From: Narthecium ossifragum
Lineage: Eukaryota; Streptophyta; Magnoliopsida; Dioscoreales; Nartheciaceae
Assembly: GCA_963920575.1 (NCBI GenBank)
Contig: OY986967.1
Span: forward strand, 21,965,648 to 22,029,647
Direction of reading: 5' to 3'
Length of the DNA: 64,000 bases
Part shown: positions 47,101-58,739 of the stretch, piece after piece
Layout: each line of letters begins with the position of its first letter
How positions within the stretch are numbered: the first letter of the stretch is position 1
The notes under the pieces: generated by a model
The model's database searches: none
The model's input: the letters and a program-made list of their open reading frames with translations, nothing else
Told to the model about the DNA's origin: nothing
Position numbers and translations under genes: made by a program

Positions 47101-49592
47101 TTATATACTTCCCCCTCAACTCTTACACCTCTTACATTTTATCCTTGGATTGCTTCTTGGAGGAACATTCTGAGACTATTTTAGATAGAAACATTTGCTT
47201 GTAATGGTGGGTTGTGAGTTTACTTAACTAGCCTCCATCTTCTAACAAACCTTTCATCTGCAAGCAATATGACCATTGGCTTAGGTTTCAAAATTCTTAA
47301 GCAGCATGACCTTTTCCAACCGATCTACCTTAATCTCCATACTCAATTCCATATCAGACCATGTTCATCAATTTTGAGCAAGAGTCTATGGTTTCTCATA
47401 TTAAAACTAAGTTATAGATGAGTGAGGGCATTTTTTTGTTCATGTCCGGGTTAACTTTGAACCCTGGTTAAATTAGGTAACCCAACATAGGGTAACAGAA
47501 GCTTAAACTTAAGTACAAGATTCCAGGGAAAATATGAAGATTGCAAAGAAATATGGAAAATATGAAGATTCCGGGGGAAACGTGTAATATAATGTACTTT
47601 ATGAGTGGAAATATTTAATTGTCCAAAAAAAGGTGCTCAACTTATGACAAAATTCTATGATGTGATTCAAGCATTTCGTCATTGCCACCATTATTGCAAT
47701 CTCACAAATATTGTGTTGTCCCTGAGCCACAGAGTAATCAAATACACCACTATCCAAAAGAAGCTACAAGCATCACTACGTAAATTGGGTCTTTTATTGT
47801 AAAAATACATGTTTCTTATAGAGATAACGCGTTAGTTTACCATGGAAAGTGGGTTTCTTTCCCACAAAAGTACTTTTTTGTAGCCGACATACGGCTAGCA
47901 TTGACAACAAGAAAGCTGATACATTGAGTTCAGCGATACTTATCCTTTCTTTAAAGTCCACTCAACATTTGGGCCTTAATTTTCCAAAGATAAACTATGC
48001 TTGTTCTCTTATATTAGTGTTATAGTAGCTTATTTGATGGCTGGACAACATGCTGCCAATCCTGATTTCTGCTTTAAGTGATGACTATTTCTTCAAGGAA
48101 ACTAACTTTTGCTTGCCTAACAAACTTCTAGGTGAACATTTAATTGGGGAACTGCATTCAATAGGAGCAGCGGATTGATGGATTGGTTAAGAATATCCCA
48201 ATGGTTTGAAAATCGTCATTATTGGCTAAACTTGAAGCGGACAATAACAACAGTTGTCTCCCAATGTCGTACTTGCCAAGTAGCAAAGTGAAAAAAAAGC
48301 ATATAGCTTTATAGATGTCAGTACCAATTCCTTATGAATCGCAGCAAAGCGAAGAATGGACTTATGTCCTGGGATGCCAAGAACCCTTTGACGTCATGGC
48401 TCTAACTAGGTGATGATCGATTTAGATCTAACGACACTTACTTTATTCCTTGTTCAAAAGATGTCCAGTGCTGTCCATATCGCCAAACTCACCGATAAAT
48501 TGTTTGACTTCGTGGACAGATTAAAACCATTGTCTTGGACCTATAGTATACAAGTAATTGGCGTCCCTATGTTCCGAATAGTTCCCATACAAGGATCTGC
48601 ATGAAGAACTCCAATTAAGATTCACCAGTGGTTATCATAGTCCAATTATGAAACTGATCAATCTTCCTAGTTCCTACTCTTCATATCAGATTTGCAAGGT
48701 CCAATACAGAGTTTAAACTTCAAACTAAGGTATGACAGAGCACATCATCATAGCATCTTCCCTACCCGCCCCATTTAATCCTACTTAACTGAATAAGCAA
48801 AAATCCAAGTAAATGGCTGATCATTCATGGTAAGTCATGAACAATACCACTCACAAATAAAACAAAAAAAATAAAATCCTGTAACCATCCCAAGTAAAAC
48901 AGGCTGCCCAAGCAGTAAATCTATCAAGTGGACAGTAAAGGGAATTAGCAAGGCTCAAGTATCAAAAAGAAGATGACGCAAACCAATCACAAATTATCAT
49001 CCCTTTTCAGAACAGAAAAAAACGAAAGATCGCAGCACAGCAGATGGTATTAGCAAACTTACAGTCTAGGCAAGATGTTGCCTGCATGCTGCACGAGCTC
49101 ATACAGATCGATGACAGAGCAACCCCGCTTGGCCTCCTCTCTGAAGAAGAGCTCCAGCTTCCTCAACTCATCAAACGCCCGCATATCTTCCAAAAACCAA
49201 CACAAAACCAAGAAGATTGAAACACAAAATACAGGAACAACGACAAGAGAAATGAGATGAGATAAGAATTCACATGACTCGTACATAGCTCATAGTACTT
49301 GTGAGGAGAGAGCCTGGATGTGCGCAGCTCCGAAAGCATCTGAGCGGAGTACTTGAGCGCATCCCTCATGTTGTTAGAATCCTTTCCATTTCATTAACAT
49401 TGACAATAATCAGCATGAACATTTCCAAGAATCAAGAATCAAGAATCAGGAATCAAGAAGGGTTAATGTCGGGGTTAGGGCAAAATGTGGACAGACCACG
49501 GCGCGGTGCATGTAAAAGGCGTTGTGCTGAAGGCCGGCGATGCCCTCCGCCAGCCACTTCTCCTCGTCGTCCGCGCCCGCATCTGCCAGCAT
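35113..49592 (-). CDS. VPS35: VPS35, retromer core subunit
   Basis: Vacuolar protein sorting 35, the cargo-binding scaffold of the retromer, which recycles vacuolar sorting receptors from endosomes. 22 exons: 49592-49497, 49381-49285, 49186-49063, 45073-44888, 44026-43939, 43710-43654, 43554-43465, 43367-43245, 41226-41152, 41084-41025, 39264-39148, 38878-38639, 38562-38497, 38357-38268, 37194-37105, 36961-36872, 36605-36537, 36457-36377, 36176-36069, 35963-35860, 35519-35406, 35323-35113. All introns are GT-AG, phases agree, and the total is 2376 bases (791 residues plus stop); Arabidopsis paralogs are about 790. The PRLYLL motif that contacts VPS26 is split across exons 3/4. The C-terminus ends in [18 protein letters not shown], as in the family. 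The start gives [17 protein letters not shown], the expected N-terminus. Confidence 0.97.
45074..49062 (-). other. VPS35 intron 3 (4.0 kb), transposon-bearing
   Basis: The longest intron of the gene. It contains the decayed gypsy integrase (48070-48600) and small repeats near 45960-46100 (GGCACTCTCC and CAGCACAAGC-type units). It shows no exon-like sequence. Splice sites on both sides are intact. Confidence 0.7.
48070..48600 (+). pseudogene. Decayed Ty3/gypsy integrase fragment in VPS35 intron 3
   Basis: Plus-strand translations in shifting frames give [13 protein letters not shown], then [20 protein letters not shown] with the zinc-finger cysteines, then SAVHIAKL and KPLSWT-like remnants. 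They follow the order of a Ty3/gypsy integrase (HHCC domain, linker, early core). Frameshifts and stops are frequent. It is antisense to the gene and removed with the intron. Confidence 0.7.
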
Positions 49593-50200
49593 CCTGCTCG
49601 TCGTTCCTCTTCTGGCGGGACGGCGGCTACGCCCGCGATCTACTTGGCTGGAGAAACTGTCTTTCTCCTGTCGACCTCACCCGGCCCAGCGGAGCCTGGC
49701 CGATGTGCGATGGTTCTTGCCGGATGAATTTGTGCTGGATCGGAGAATGGACTCGGATCGGTATTCCGGCGAGGAGGAAAGGATGGAGAGAGAGAGGGGG
49801 GTCGATATGGTTCGAGCAAGCGGGCTCGCTGGTGTTGACCCGGTTTGTTACGGCGAGGCAACTTTGCTGAGAGATCTGACACGCGGGCCCCCACTCTGGT
49901 CTGCACGTGAGACGCAGGTGATGATTGCGTCCTTTTCTTTGCTCGGGCGTGGCCTGTTTTATATGACTGCGTGCGTCGGGTGCGGTGTAAAAACGACTCG
50001 AAACTGTTTGACACGTAATATTAATTTTTATAAAAAAAAGTGTTTATAAAGATTGTTATTTAGACGTGTGTTTAATCTCCATCAGGGGTAGTCAAAATAA
50101 TAATTTTTTTTATTTAAAAATCAGTTAAGATTTTATTTTTATGATTTTTATGTCACAACAGAGATGTGGTCGAATAAAAACAGTTATAAACCGTTCACCA
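49593..50200. other. VPS35 upstream region
   Basis: GC-rich from 49593 to about 49930, then AT-rich. It should contain the VPS35 5' UTR and promoter. Several overlapping short frames on both strands here have no recognisable domains and are taken as GC-driven artefacts. Confidence 0.5.
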
Positions 50201-50202
50201 TG

Positions 50203-50509
50203 GGGGTGTTTGGTTGCTTGTATTAGTCAATGCAATGCATTGCTAATGCAATGCATTGCTAATGCAATGCAATGCATTGCTAATGCAATGCAATGCATTG
50301 CTAATGCAATGCAATGCATTGCATTTGTTATTGCTAATGCAGCATTAGAGGCTCTTTTTGCATTAACTGATGCATGCATCAGTTAATGCAGTGGCCAACC
50401 AAACAACCTTTTGTATTAGCTAATGCAGTGCCCAACCAAACACTGGTATAGACCAAAATGCTGCATTAACTCATGCATGTATCAGCTAATACAAGCAACC
50501 AAACACCCC
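50203..50509. mobile_element. MITE with ~24-bp inverted ends and TGCAATGCA repeats
   Basis: Ends are GGGGTGTTTGGTTGCTTGTA on the left and its exact inverted form on the right, continuing to TTAG/CTAA. Flanking ATG (50200-50202 and 50510-50512) is a candidate 3-bp target duplication. The centre at 50229-50320 has TAATGCAATGCAATGCATTGC repeated about four times, itself palindromic. The superfamily is uncertain; the GTGTTTGG ends resemble Tourist-like PIF/Harbinger MITEs, whose duplication is usually TWA. Confidence 0.8.
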
Positions 50510-50512
50510 ATG

Positions 50513-51130
50513 TGATTTGGACGTGGTCTCCATCAGTTGTGGTAATCGGTATAAAAAAAAATGAGTTTGAGCAATATAAATATACCCCAAACGGTCCCTC
50601 ATGTCTTAATTCTTAGATATTTTTGTTGGTGGATCAAAGAGAATTTGGTGTTGTAAGTGAAGGTTATTTTGGTTGCACCGTTGAAATAGGAATAAATTAG
50701 TAATAACCGTTTGTGATAAGAAAATGATTGGATATATTGATAATTGATTAATGTTTTAAGAGTTTTTTTTTAACACTCGTGTGTCAAAATTCGTGCTTCA
50801 AGTGTTTAAATGCATATAGTCATCTCAACATCCAGATTACCTATTAATTGTGTTATTCTGTACACTTTCATCGAATAATATGTTACTCTCTGTTGTCTCG
50901 ATATCTGCACCATAATATTTTTGAAGATATGCAGTATATTTGAAGCTACAAAATTAACAAAACTAAGACAAAATTACGAAATTATATATCCTTGATCGGT
51001 GTACGCTAGTTGAATCAACACCAACTAGATTAAGTTTAGGCTTAATCGGTGAATAGTCCAGTTTGGAGAACTTGTTTGCTCCATAGTTCACGTAAAAGAT
51101 TTTAAGCCTTTTAGTCCCCTAATCCATAAT
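50513..51130. other. Non-coding AT-rich spacer
   Basis: No gene. The last part (51046-51085, GTCCAGTTTGGAGAACTTGT and onward) is repeated with few changes at 53195-53234. This suggests that the low-complexity element to the right contains, or was built from, two copies of the same end. Confidence 0.45.
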
Positions 51131-54100
51131 TTCATAATGAAAATATCCTTATGCTTAATCTCCTCCATGGTGGGGGTGAGGGCTTCATTCTCCAGCAATA
51201 TCTAATGGTAGTCGAAGGTGGTGACAGGAAGAACCACTTCCCTGCGACATCCATCCATGCAAGGAGGAGGAGGTCATCGGAGGTGGTGACGGGGATCGGG
51301 TGGGTGATGAGGAGGTCGGAAGGAGGAGATCGTCGAAAGGAGAGGAGGTCGGCATGGAAGGCGGAGGATATCGGAAGGAGGAGGAGGTCAGGGGCGTCGC
51401 GGAAGGAGGAGATCATGGCTACGGGGAAGGAGGAGATTGGGGCCGTCGGGGAAGGAGGAGGTCGGGGCCGTCGAGGAAGGAGGAGGTCGGGGCCGTCAGG
51501 GAAGGAGGAGGTTGGGGCCACCAGGGAAGGAGGAGGTCGGGGGCGCGAGGGAAGGAGAGATCGTGATCCCGTCGGAGATCTCCGTCGACGTCGGTGAAGG
51601 GGGGAGGGGGAAGGAGGAGATCGCGATCCCGTCGTCGCCGCGTTCCATACCGTTGGAGATTGCGATCTCGGAGATCTTCGCCGCCGTTGGTGAAGGGGAA
51701 GGGGGAAGGAGGAGGTCGCGATCTCATCAGAGAAGGGGAAGGGAGAAGGAGGATCGGACAAGGCTGTCGTGGGAAGAGGTGAGAGGAGAGAGAAAAGGTA
51801 GGGGAAAATAGGGAAAAGGTAGAAAAATCGAGGAAAATAAAAGAAAACGGGGAAAAATGTTGGAAAATAGAAAAATATGCTGAGAAAATAGGTGAAAAAT
51901 ACCAAAATTATTGTGGAAAATAACTACCAAAATGGTGGTGGAAAGTAAGCACCAGAACTGTTGAAGTAAATACCAAAATTGTGAAAAATAACTACCAAAA
52001 TTGTGAAAAGTGACTAATAAAATTATGAAAAGTAACTACCATCAGCATTATGAAAAGCAACAACCACTTAAATCAGCCCTATTTTTTTTAAAAGTAACTA
52101 CCGTGAAGAAGGGTCCCCCAATATTTTCTTCATTTATTCCATATTTTCCTTATTTTAGTTGATTTTTTCACATATTATTAGCGAAAAGTAACTACCGCGG
52201 AAAATAACTACGGTGGAAAGTAACTATGATGGAAACCAAAGTTATTTTTCATTTTAAAAAATACAAAGTGAAATTCCCCTACTAGTTTTGTTTATTTTCC
52301 CCATAGTTTCCTTATTTTAGCTAATTTTTACACTTATTATTTTCTGAAAAGTAACTACCGTGAAAAATAACTAATAAAATTATGAAAAGTAACTACCACC
52401 ATCATTGTAGAAAGTAACTACCACTTAAGTCAACCATACTTTTTTGAAAAGTAACTACAGTGAAGAAGGGTCCCCCAATATTTTTCTTCATTTATTCCAT
52501 ATTTTCCTTATTTTAATTGATTTTTTCACATATTATTGATGAAAAGTAACTACCGTGGAAAGTAACTACCGCGGAAAGTAACTATGGTGGAAAGAAAAGT
52601 TATTTTTCATTTTAAAAAATACAAAGTGAAATTCCCTTACTATTTTTCTTTATTTTCCCCATAGTTTTCCTTATTTTAGATAATGTTTACACTTATTATT
52701 TTCTGAAAAGTAACTACCGTGAAAAATAACTAATAAAATTGTGGAAAGTAACTACCACTTAAGTTAGACATACTTTTTTTCAAAAGTAACTACCGTGGAG
52801 AAGGGTCCCCCAATATGTTTCAGCAATTATTTGTGGAAAGTAACTACCATACTTTTCACAATATTGAAAAGTAACTATAAATATTGAAAAGTAACTACCA
52901 TCGTATAAGCTATTTTCCACCAAATTACTCTTCAACAAAAATTGAAAAAACTTGAAAAGCAACTACAAATATTAAAAAGTAACCAAAAATATTAGAAAGT
53001 GAATTTCCCCCACAAAAATTGAAAATATTGAAAAGTAACTACAAATATTGAAAAGTAACTACAAAAATTGAAAAAAAAAACAAATTTTTTCTATTTTCAA
53101 TCATTTTTCCTACTATTTCAAACGTATGAAAATTTATTCATGTTTTGGTTATCTCGAACTACAAGTCTGGTTGATTAAAAAGGTACGAATAATTGGTGAA
53201 TAATCTAGTTTGGAGAACTTGTTTGCTCTATTTTTCCTACTTTCAAAAATGGAAAGTGAAATTCCCCCACTATTTTTCTTGATTTTTCCCATATTTTCCT
53301 TATTCTAGCGAATTTTCACACATTATTTTTGAAAAGGAACTACCGCGGAAAGTAAGTACGGTGCAAACTAAACTATTTTTCATTCTCAAAAATGCAAAGT
53401 GTAATTTCCCCACTAATTTTCTTGATTTTTCCCATATTTTTCTTATTCTAACCGATTTTTCCACACATTATTTGCAAAAAAGTAACCATAGTGGTAAGTA
53501 ACTTTCATATTTCATGAAAACTAACTACTATATTGTATGAAAAGTAAGTTCCATATTTTTCACAATTTTTTCCATTATTTATGCTATTTTTCTAACATTT
53601 TCCTATTTTTGAAAATGTGTTTTCTCTTTCCTATTTTTCTACCATTTTCCTTGATCGCGACTCCATCGCCACGTAGTGATACTCCTTCCCCGGTGCCACT
53701 CCATCGCCCCTGTCACGTTACTTTCCACAGTCGATGGATTTCCTCGATCCGCGACGGCGAGCTCTGGATCGGCGACGGACGGTGAGATCTGAATCGACGA
53801 CGGTGACGGGATTTGGATCGGTGACGATGACGGAATCTGGATCGGAGATGTCAACGGATCGGTGAGGGGGTTGCGTGAGGAGGTCGCATGAGGAGGCCGG
53901 GATCTGGATCGGGATCGGCGACGATGACGGATCTGGATCATGATCGACGACGGTGACGGATCTGGATCGGCGACGGTGATGGTGACGGATCTGTGTGAGG
54001 AGGGCGCTTGAGGAGGATGGGATCTAGATTCGGATCGATGACAAGGAGCCGGGGAAGGAGGTGGCGGTGACCTCGATCTGACGAGATCGGCGATGAGGAG

Positions 54101-54290
54101 CCGGAGAAGTATGTGGCACCAGGATCCCAGAGGAGGAGATCGTCGACGGACGACGGATCTGGAGGTGTGGGGGGGGGGGGGGGGGGGATTTGGATCTATA
54201 TAGATACATAATAGGAGTATTTTGGTCTAGTAGAGGTATGGGGATTAAATGACAAACTGGGGTGTCATAGAGGATTAAATGAGAAATCTC
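51130..54290. repeat. Low-complexity composite repeat element
   Basis: Three parts. First, a GGAGGAGGTCGGGGCCGTC-type array (51240-51770). Second, a 1.6-kb AT-rich core (51880-53560) with dozens of AAAAGTAACTACC and related units. Third, a GATCTGGATCGGCGACGG array (53740-54160) ending in 19 consecutive G (54169-54187). The outer sequences, AGTCCCCTAATCC near 51112 and the complement of GGGGATTAAATGAC near 54239, look like diverged inverted ends. A non-autonomous DNA element is likely but not proven. Long Pro/Arg/Ser frames here are artefacts of composition. Confidence 0.55.
52084..52830. repeat. ~357-bp tandem repeat of the GTAACTACC core
   Basis: AGAAGGGTCCCCCAATAT recurs at about 52108, 52465 and 52800, giving periods near 357 and 335 bp. 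The intervening sequence (CATTTATTCCATATTTTCC, AAAAAATACAAAGTG) matches across copies. It is a higher-order repeat built from short GTAACTACC units. Confidence 0.8.
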
Positions 54291-55560
54291 CCTTAAGTTT
54301 ACAAGCCTTCAAGTTCAAAGTTACAAAATTACAAGCCTTGATTGGCAAACTAGGGAACAGGAATAGCTACGATCTTCTTAAAATACCCATTGTTAGGTCC
54401 GTTGGGCCATGCACACTGGCCTTCGGTGGTACTCGGCTATCAAATGGCAATCTAGTAGTTGCAAGAGGTTTGAATTAATCAATGATGTCATTGAGACAAA
54501 AGCAAGCAATGCAGCTCAAAACTGTTGTCAAAACCCGTCTAAAAATTCAGATCTAAGGAAGAAAGAACCTTCATGAGAAAAATCAAAAAGCTTTAACACT
54601 TAAAATATAATGAGTATAAATCTAGCATGGGAGGCGCGTATAGTAGAACGCTACTCAAAGAGTAGAAAACGCCCCCACGTGCGGAGTGAACCATCGTACT
54701 ACTCCCAATATACAACTCTTGGTCTGTCCTCATCGTTGGCACAGCTCGACGAGAACCCACGGTGAATCAACACTCTCCTTGATCTTTTTGTAAAGAATAG
54801 TAGTGTTACTTTTCTAGAGAAGAAAAGGAAGATAACTTTTTTTGCTTAGAAGATAAAGGGAGAGAGAGAAAGAGAGTAAAATACTCTGGTCAAAGTTCTA
54901 AAAAACTGACAGAGAGAACGTCGTGAGACTAGAAACCGTTTGATAGATTCTGAGCATAAAAAAAGGACATGGTGTTACTCTCGTAACAAAACAGAAGGGA
55001 CACATAAGACATAAAAATAAAACAATGGCTTTTAAGTCCTTTTCTAGTTAGATAAATCCAACGTTAATAACATTCCCTCACAAAAGGAATTAAAAGTCCG
55101 ACAAACGAAACACGATCAAAATAAAAACAATAATCATATACATATATAAGATCAATTTTATTGTGCATCATGCTAGGTACCTTTCAGGTTTGAACATGCA
55201 CTTAGTTATAATTGCTATTGCATTGGACCGAGGAACCATGGTGGACTAAGCCTTGAACCAGGGCCTTTAACTGATCTTCTGCAAATACACTCACAATAAG
55301 GAGAGTATTCGATTCTATTTTGAGGGTTAACGCTATTATGGCCATGTGCTTCCTTGATTCTCATGAGAGTTCTGGATATTAGCCATGATCCCACAATCGT
55401 GGCCTCACGATGATTCTCATTTAGCTGAGTCCTCCAAAGGTGTTCATGATGGCACATACCTTTCAGAAGAATTTCTGCATTGGACCCATTAAGAGATATA
55501 CTCAACTTGACCATCATGTGAAGCACCTATCACCATAGAGATGGGGTGAAGTAACAACTC
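54291..55560. other. Non-coding stretch, probable old retroelement sequence
   Basis: No coding frame of interest. The composition, with purine-rich blocks, resembles LTR sequence, but I found no paired copy or clear ends. Confidence 0.35.
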
Positions 55561-55562
<2 letters not shown>

Positions 55563-55606
<44 letters not shown>

Positions 55607-55609
55607 ATA
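55563..55609. repeat. (AT)n microsatellite
   Basis: About 20 uninterrupted AT dinucleotides followed by ATCTATA. It is the target into which the inverted-repeat element to the right inserted. Confidence 0.95.
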
Positions 55610-56069
55610 GGGTTATTTGCATTCCGGTACCACATACTTTACCAGAAATGCACTTTGGTACCACCAAGTTTGGGATTTGCAATTTGATACCATCAAATTA
55701 TAGACCAAATGACATTTAATGTCGACTCCCAACTCCGTTAGTATAAGTTGACGGGAAACCGCTCACGTGCGCGCACGTGAGCGGTTTTACACCCGTTTTT
55801 CGGGTTTTGGACCCGTTTCCCACCTTCTTCTCCCTCCTCCTCCTCTTCTCCTTCTCCTTCTCCTTCTCCTTCTCCTTCTCCTTCTCCTTCTTCTTCTTCG
55901 TCCTCCTCCTCCTCTTCTTCTTCATCTCCCTCCTTCTTCTTCTTCCTTCTCTTCTTCCTCCTCCTCTTCCTCCTCTTCCTCCTCTTCTTCTTTCTCTTCT
56001 TCTTCTTCTCCCTTCTTCTCCCTTCTTCTCCCTGCTTCTTCCTCTTCTTCCTCTTCCTCTGCTTCTTCT

Positions 56070-56102
<33 letters not shown>

Positions 56103-56550
56103 TGCTTCTTCTTTTCTCTTCTTCCTCCTCCTCTTCCTCCTCTTCCTCTTCTTCCTCTTCCTCTCCTTCTTTCCTCAGCTTCCTCTTCCTCTTCTTCTTC
56201 TCCCTTCTTCTTCTTCCTTCATTCCTCTTCTCTTCTCTTCTCTTCCTTCCTCCTCCTCCTCCTCCTCTTCTTCTTCCTCCCCTTCTTCTTCTCCCTTCTT
56301 CTTCTTCTTCTCCTCCTCCTCTTCCTTCTCTTCTTCCTCCTCCTCCTCCTCCTCTTCTTCTTCCTCTGCATGCACGCTGACGTACGCTAACATCACTAGT
56401 TTGCCGTCAGGGGCCACATGACGCCGTTCGGAGGCTCGGATCACTTTGCTATGGTATTATAACTTAATAGTATCAAATTGCAAATCCCAAACTTGATGGT
56501 ACCAAAGTGCATTTCTGGGAAAGTACGTGGTACCGGAATACAAAAATCCC
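55610..56550. mobile_element. Long-inverted-repeat element with CTT/CTC core (941 bp)
   Basis: Left arm 55610-55708 and right arm about 56452-56550 are inverted copies. They share CATTCCGGTACCAC (one variant), AGAAATGCACTTTGGTACCA and AAGTTTGGGATTTGCAATTTGATA. Between them, 55815-56365 is almost pure polypyrimidine of CTT and CTC triplets. Flanks are AT repeats, so the target duplication cannot be resolved. The Leu/Ser-only and Glu/Lys-only frames inside are artefacts. The element class is unknown, foldback or Mutator-like. Confidence 0.85.
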
Positions 56551-56746
56551 ATATATATAACACTGGGTGCTCCTCACATGCCACATCAACAGCTTCGTTT
56601 CTACCCTCTCTCATTCATAGATAAATCTATTATATAAGATCAAGTGCATTCTATCAAACAGATAGGGATGTCCGATCCAAATTAAGCACGAATATATCAG
56701 ACGATCGAGAAGTAGCCACGTGGAATGGAGTAATTGAGGGTGATGG

Positions 56747-58301
56747 TTAGCGGGTGGTTAGGAGAGAGAGAAAGAGAGGAGTATAGGGGGTGGTAGTTAT
56801 CTGTGCTAGGTGGCACGAGGCCCCCACTATAGGTGACTTCTTTGTGGGCTTTAGACTCATCCCCCGCAATGATTCTAATATTAAGGTCCTTGAAAGGCCT
56901 TTTGTCAATTGATCGGCAAGATTTCTCTCCGATCTCACAAAGTTCAATGCAATTACATTCCTAAGCATACTTTTGATTGATTTATATCTCATGAAAACAT
57001 GCCTATCCATTTTCCTATTTGAGTTGACTTGATTCACCAGCTCAATAGTAGCTTGTGAGTCACAATGAATTGCTATTGCAGGAAATGGTTTATGAATGAA
57101 TGGTAAATCAGCCAGTAGATCTCTAATCCACCTACCTTTAATGCATGCAGTGTCAAGTGCAATCAACTTTGATTCCATTGTGCTTCAAGCTATCACGGCT
57201 TGTTTTCTAGAACTCCAAGAAATGACGGCATCACCAAGAAGGAAAACATAACCTGAGATGGACTTCACATCTATAGAATCAGTAACCCAATTGGCATCAC
57301 TGTATCCTTCTAGGACTTCTGGATACCCTGAATATACTAGACAAAGATCGATAGTGCCCTTAAGATATCGGAATATGCTAGTCAAGACATACCAATGCTC
57401 TTTACTATGATTTGCTTGTGTACCTACTTAGTCAGCCTACAACATAGGAAATATCAGGTTGAGCATGATCTGCAACATACCTGAGAGAACCTATATGTTG
57501 TGCATACTCATGTTGGAACACAGGATCTCCTAAGTTTTTGGTCAACTTGGAACTATAATCAAAAGGAGTAACTACATATTTAAGACCATAATACTTGAAC
57601 TTATCAAGCATCTTTTGAATGAAATGGGAAAGGCTCAAAGCAATCGAATTGTTACTCCTTATCAGTCTTATTCCTAAGATTTCTTCTGCTTGACCCAAAT
57701 CATTCATATCGAAGTTATTAGAGAGATAACTCTTAACTTCATTTATTAAATCCATTGAGGATCCAAAAATCAAAATATCATCAACATACAAGTATAAAAA
57801 CAAAATGCCATTTGAAACAGGTTTAAAAAACAAGCATTTATCGAAATCATTATTCTGAAAGCCAAACGAAGAAATCACTTTGTTAAACTTCAAATGCCAT
57901 TGTTTCGAGGCATGCTTTAATCCATCTAAAGATTTAACTATGCAAACCTTGTTTTCTTAGCCCTTAATCACAAACCCTTCATGTTGTTCAATGTAAACCT
58001 CTTCATCTAAATCACCATTCAAAAAAGCAGTTTTCACATCCATCTGATGAATGAAAAGTTTGTGAATCGAAGCTAAAGCAATCAAAATTCGCAATGTAGT
58101 AAAACTACTAGCACGGGCATAAGTATCAAAATAGTCAAAACCTTTCTTTTGAGAAAAACTTTTAGCTACTAATATAGCTTTAAATATATCAATAGAGCCA
58201 TCAGGTTTAAACTTGCGTTTAATAATCCATTTACAACCAATCGCTTTAAAATAGGGGTGTAATTTTGTTAAAATCCAGGTCCGTCTAACCTTTCTAATCA
58301 A
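56747..58301 (-). pseudogene. Ty1/copia reverse transcriptase and RNase H fragment
   Basis: On the minus strand, frames 58301-57957 (KWIIKRKFKPDGS, VKTAFLNGDLDEEVYIEQ), 57893-57432 (LFLYLYVDDILIFGSS, with the catalytic YVDD), 57385-57185 (GYSDANWVTDS, WSSRKQAVIA) and 57178-56747 (IHCDSQATIELVN, NLADQLTKGL) give reverse transcriptase then RNase H in order. Frameshifts and stops separate the pieces. Gag, protease and integrase are missing above 58301. TAGTGGGGGCC on the minus strand near 56820-56830 may be the polypurine tract. Confidence 0.92.
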
Positions 58302-58389
58302 ACACTAACACAAACAAGGTCAGTGTGTGCACCCGCGGGTGTGGAACTAACCAATAAGGAGTAATTTACCAAATTACCATTGCGGTCTA

Positions 58390-58739
58390 TAACAAGCCAT
58401 AGGAGTAGGGGGGCATGTCCTCACATCAGCGATTCAGGAAGTTGTATGGTTGAGGCGATTCTTGCAACACTTGACAGTTGTCAAATATGCCTCAGAGCCT
58501 GTCACAGTGTTTTGTGATAGTATATTTGCATTAGCTTATGCTAAGGATCCCAAGTACCATGGAAAGACCAAGCATATACAGCTGAAGTATCATTATGTTC
58601 GTGATATACTTGCACAAATAGAGCTAGTCTTGAATCACATTTCTACGGGTGATATGGTTGCTGATCCACTCACCAAGGCTATAGCCAGGGATTCTTTTAA
58701 TGCAAATGTAAAATCCTTGGACTTACGTAGAATATATGC
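58390..58739 (+). pseudogene. Ty1/copia RNase H C-terminus (opposite strand copy)
   Basis: Encodes VTVFCDSIFALAYAKDPKYH, KTKHIQLKYHYVRD, HISTGDMVADPLTKAIA and KSLDLRRI, the end of a copia RNase H from a different family than the minus-strand copy. The natural stop is lost because an inverted-repeat element starts at 58740, and the frame runs 13 codons into it. Upstream pol is missing. Confidence 0.9.

Noticed and set aside
49301..50049. Several 75-190 residue frames upstream of VPS35
   Set aside because: Overlapping GC-driven frames on both strands across exon 1, the 5' UTR and promoter; none shows a domain or conserved motif.
50229..50320. CRISPR-like spaced repeats
   Set aside because: The TGCAATGCA units are contiguous and palindromic inside a MITE, with no unique spacers, in a plant genome.
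51132..51905. A 257-residue minus-strand frame with a hydrophobic start and Pro/Arg/Ser body
   Set aside because: It follows low-complexity GGAGGAGGTCGG repeats; no domain and similar frames appear in all six registers.
55767..56421. Long Leu/Ser-rich plus-strand frames and a Glu/Lys-rich minus frame
   Set aside because: They are translations of a CTT/CTC tract, open only because the repeat lacks stop codons.
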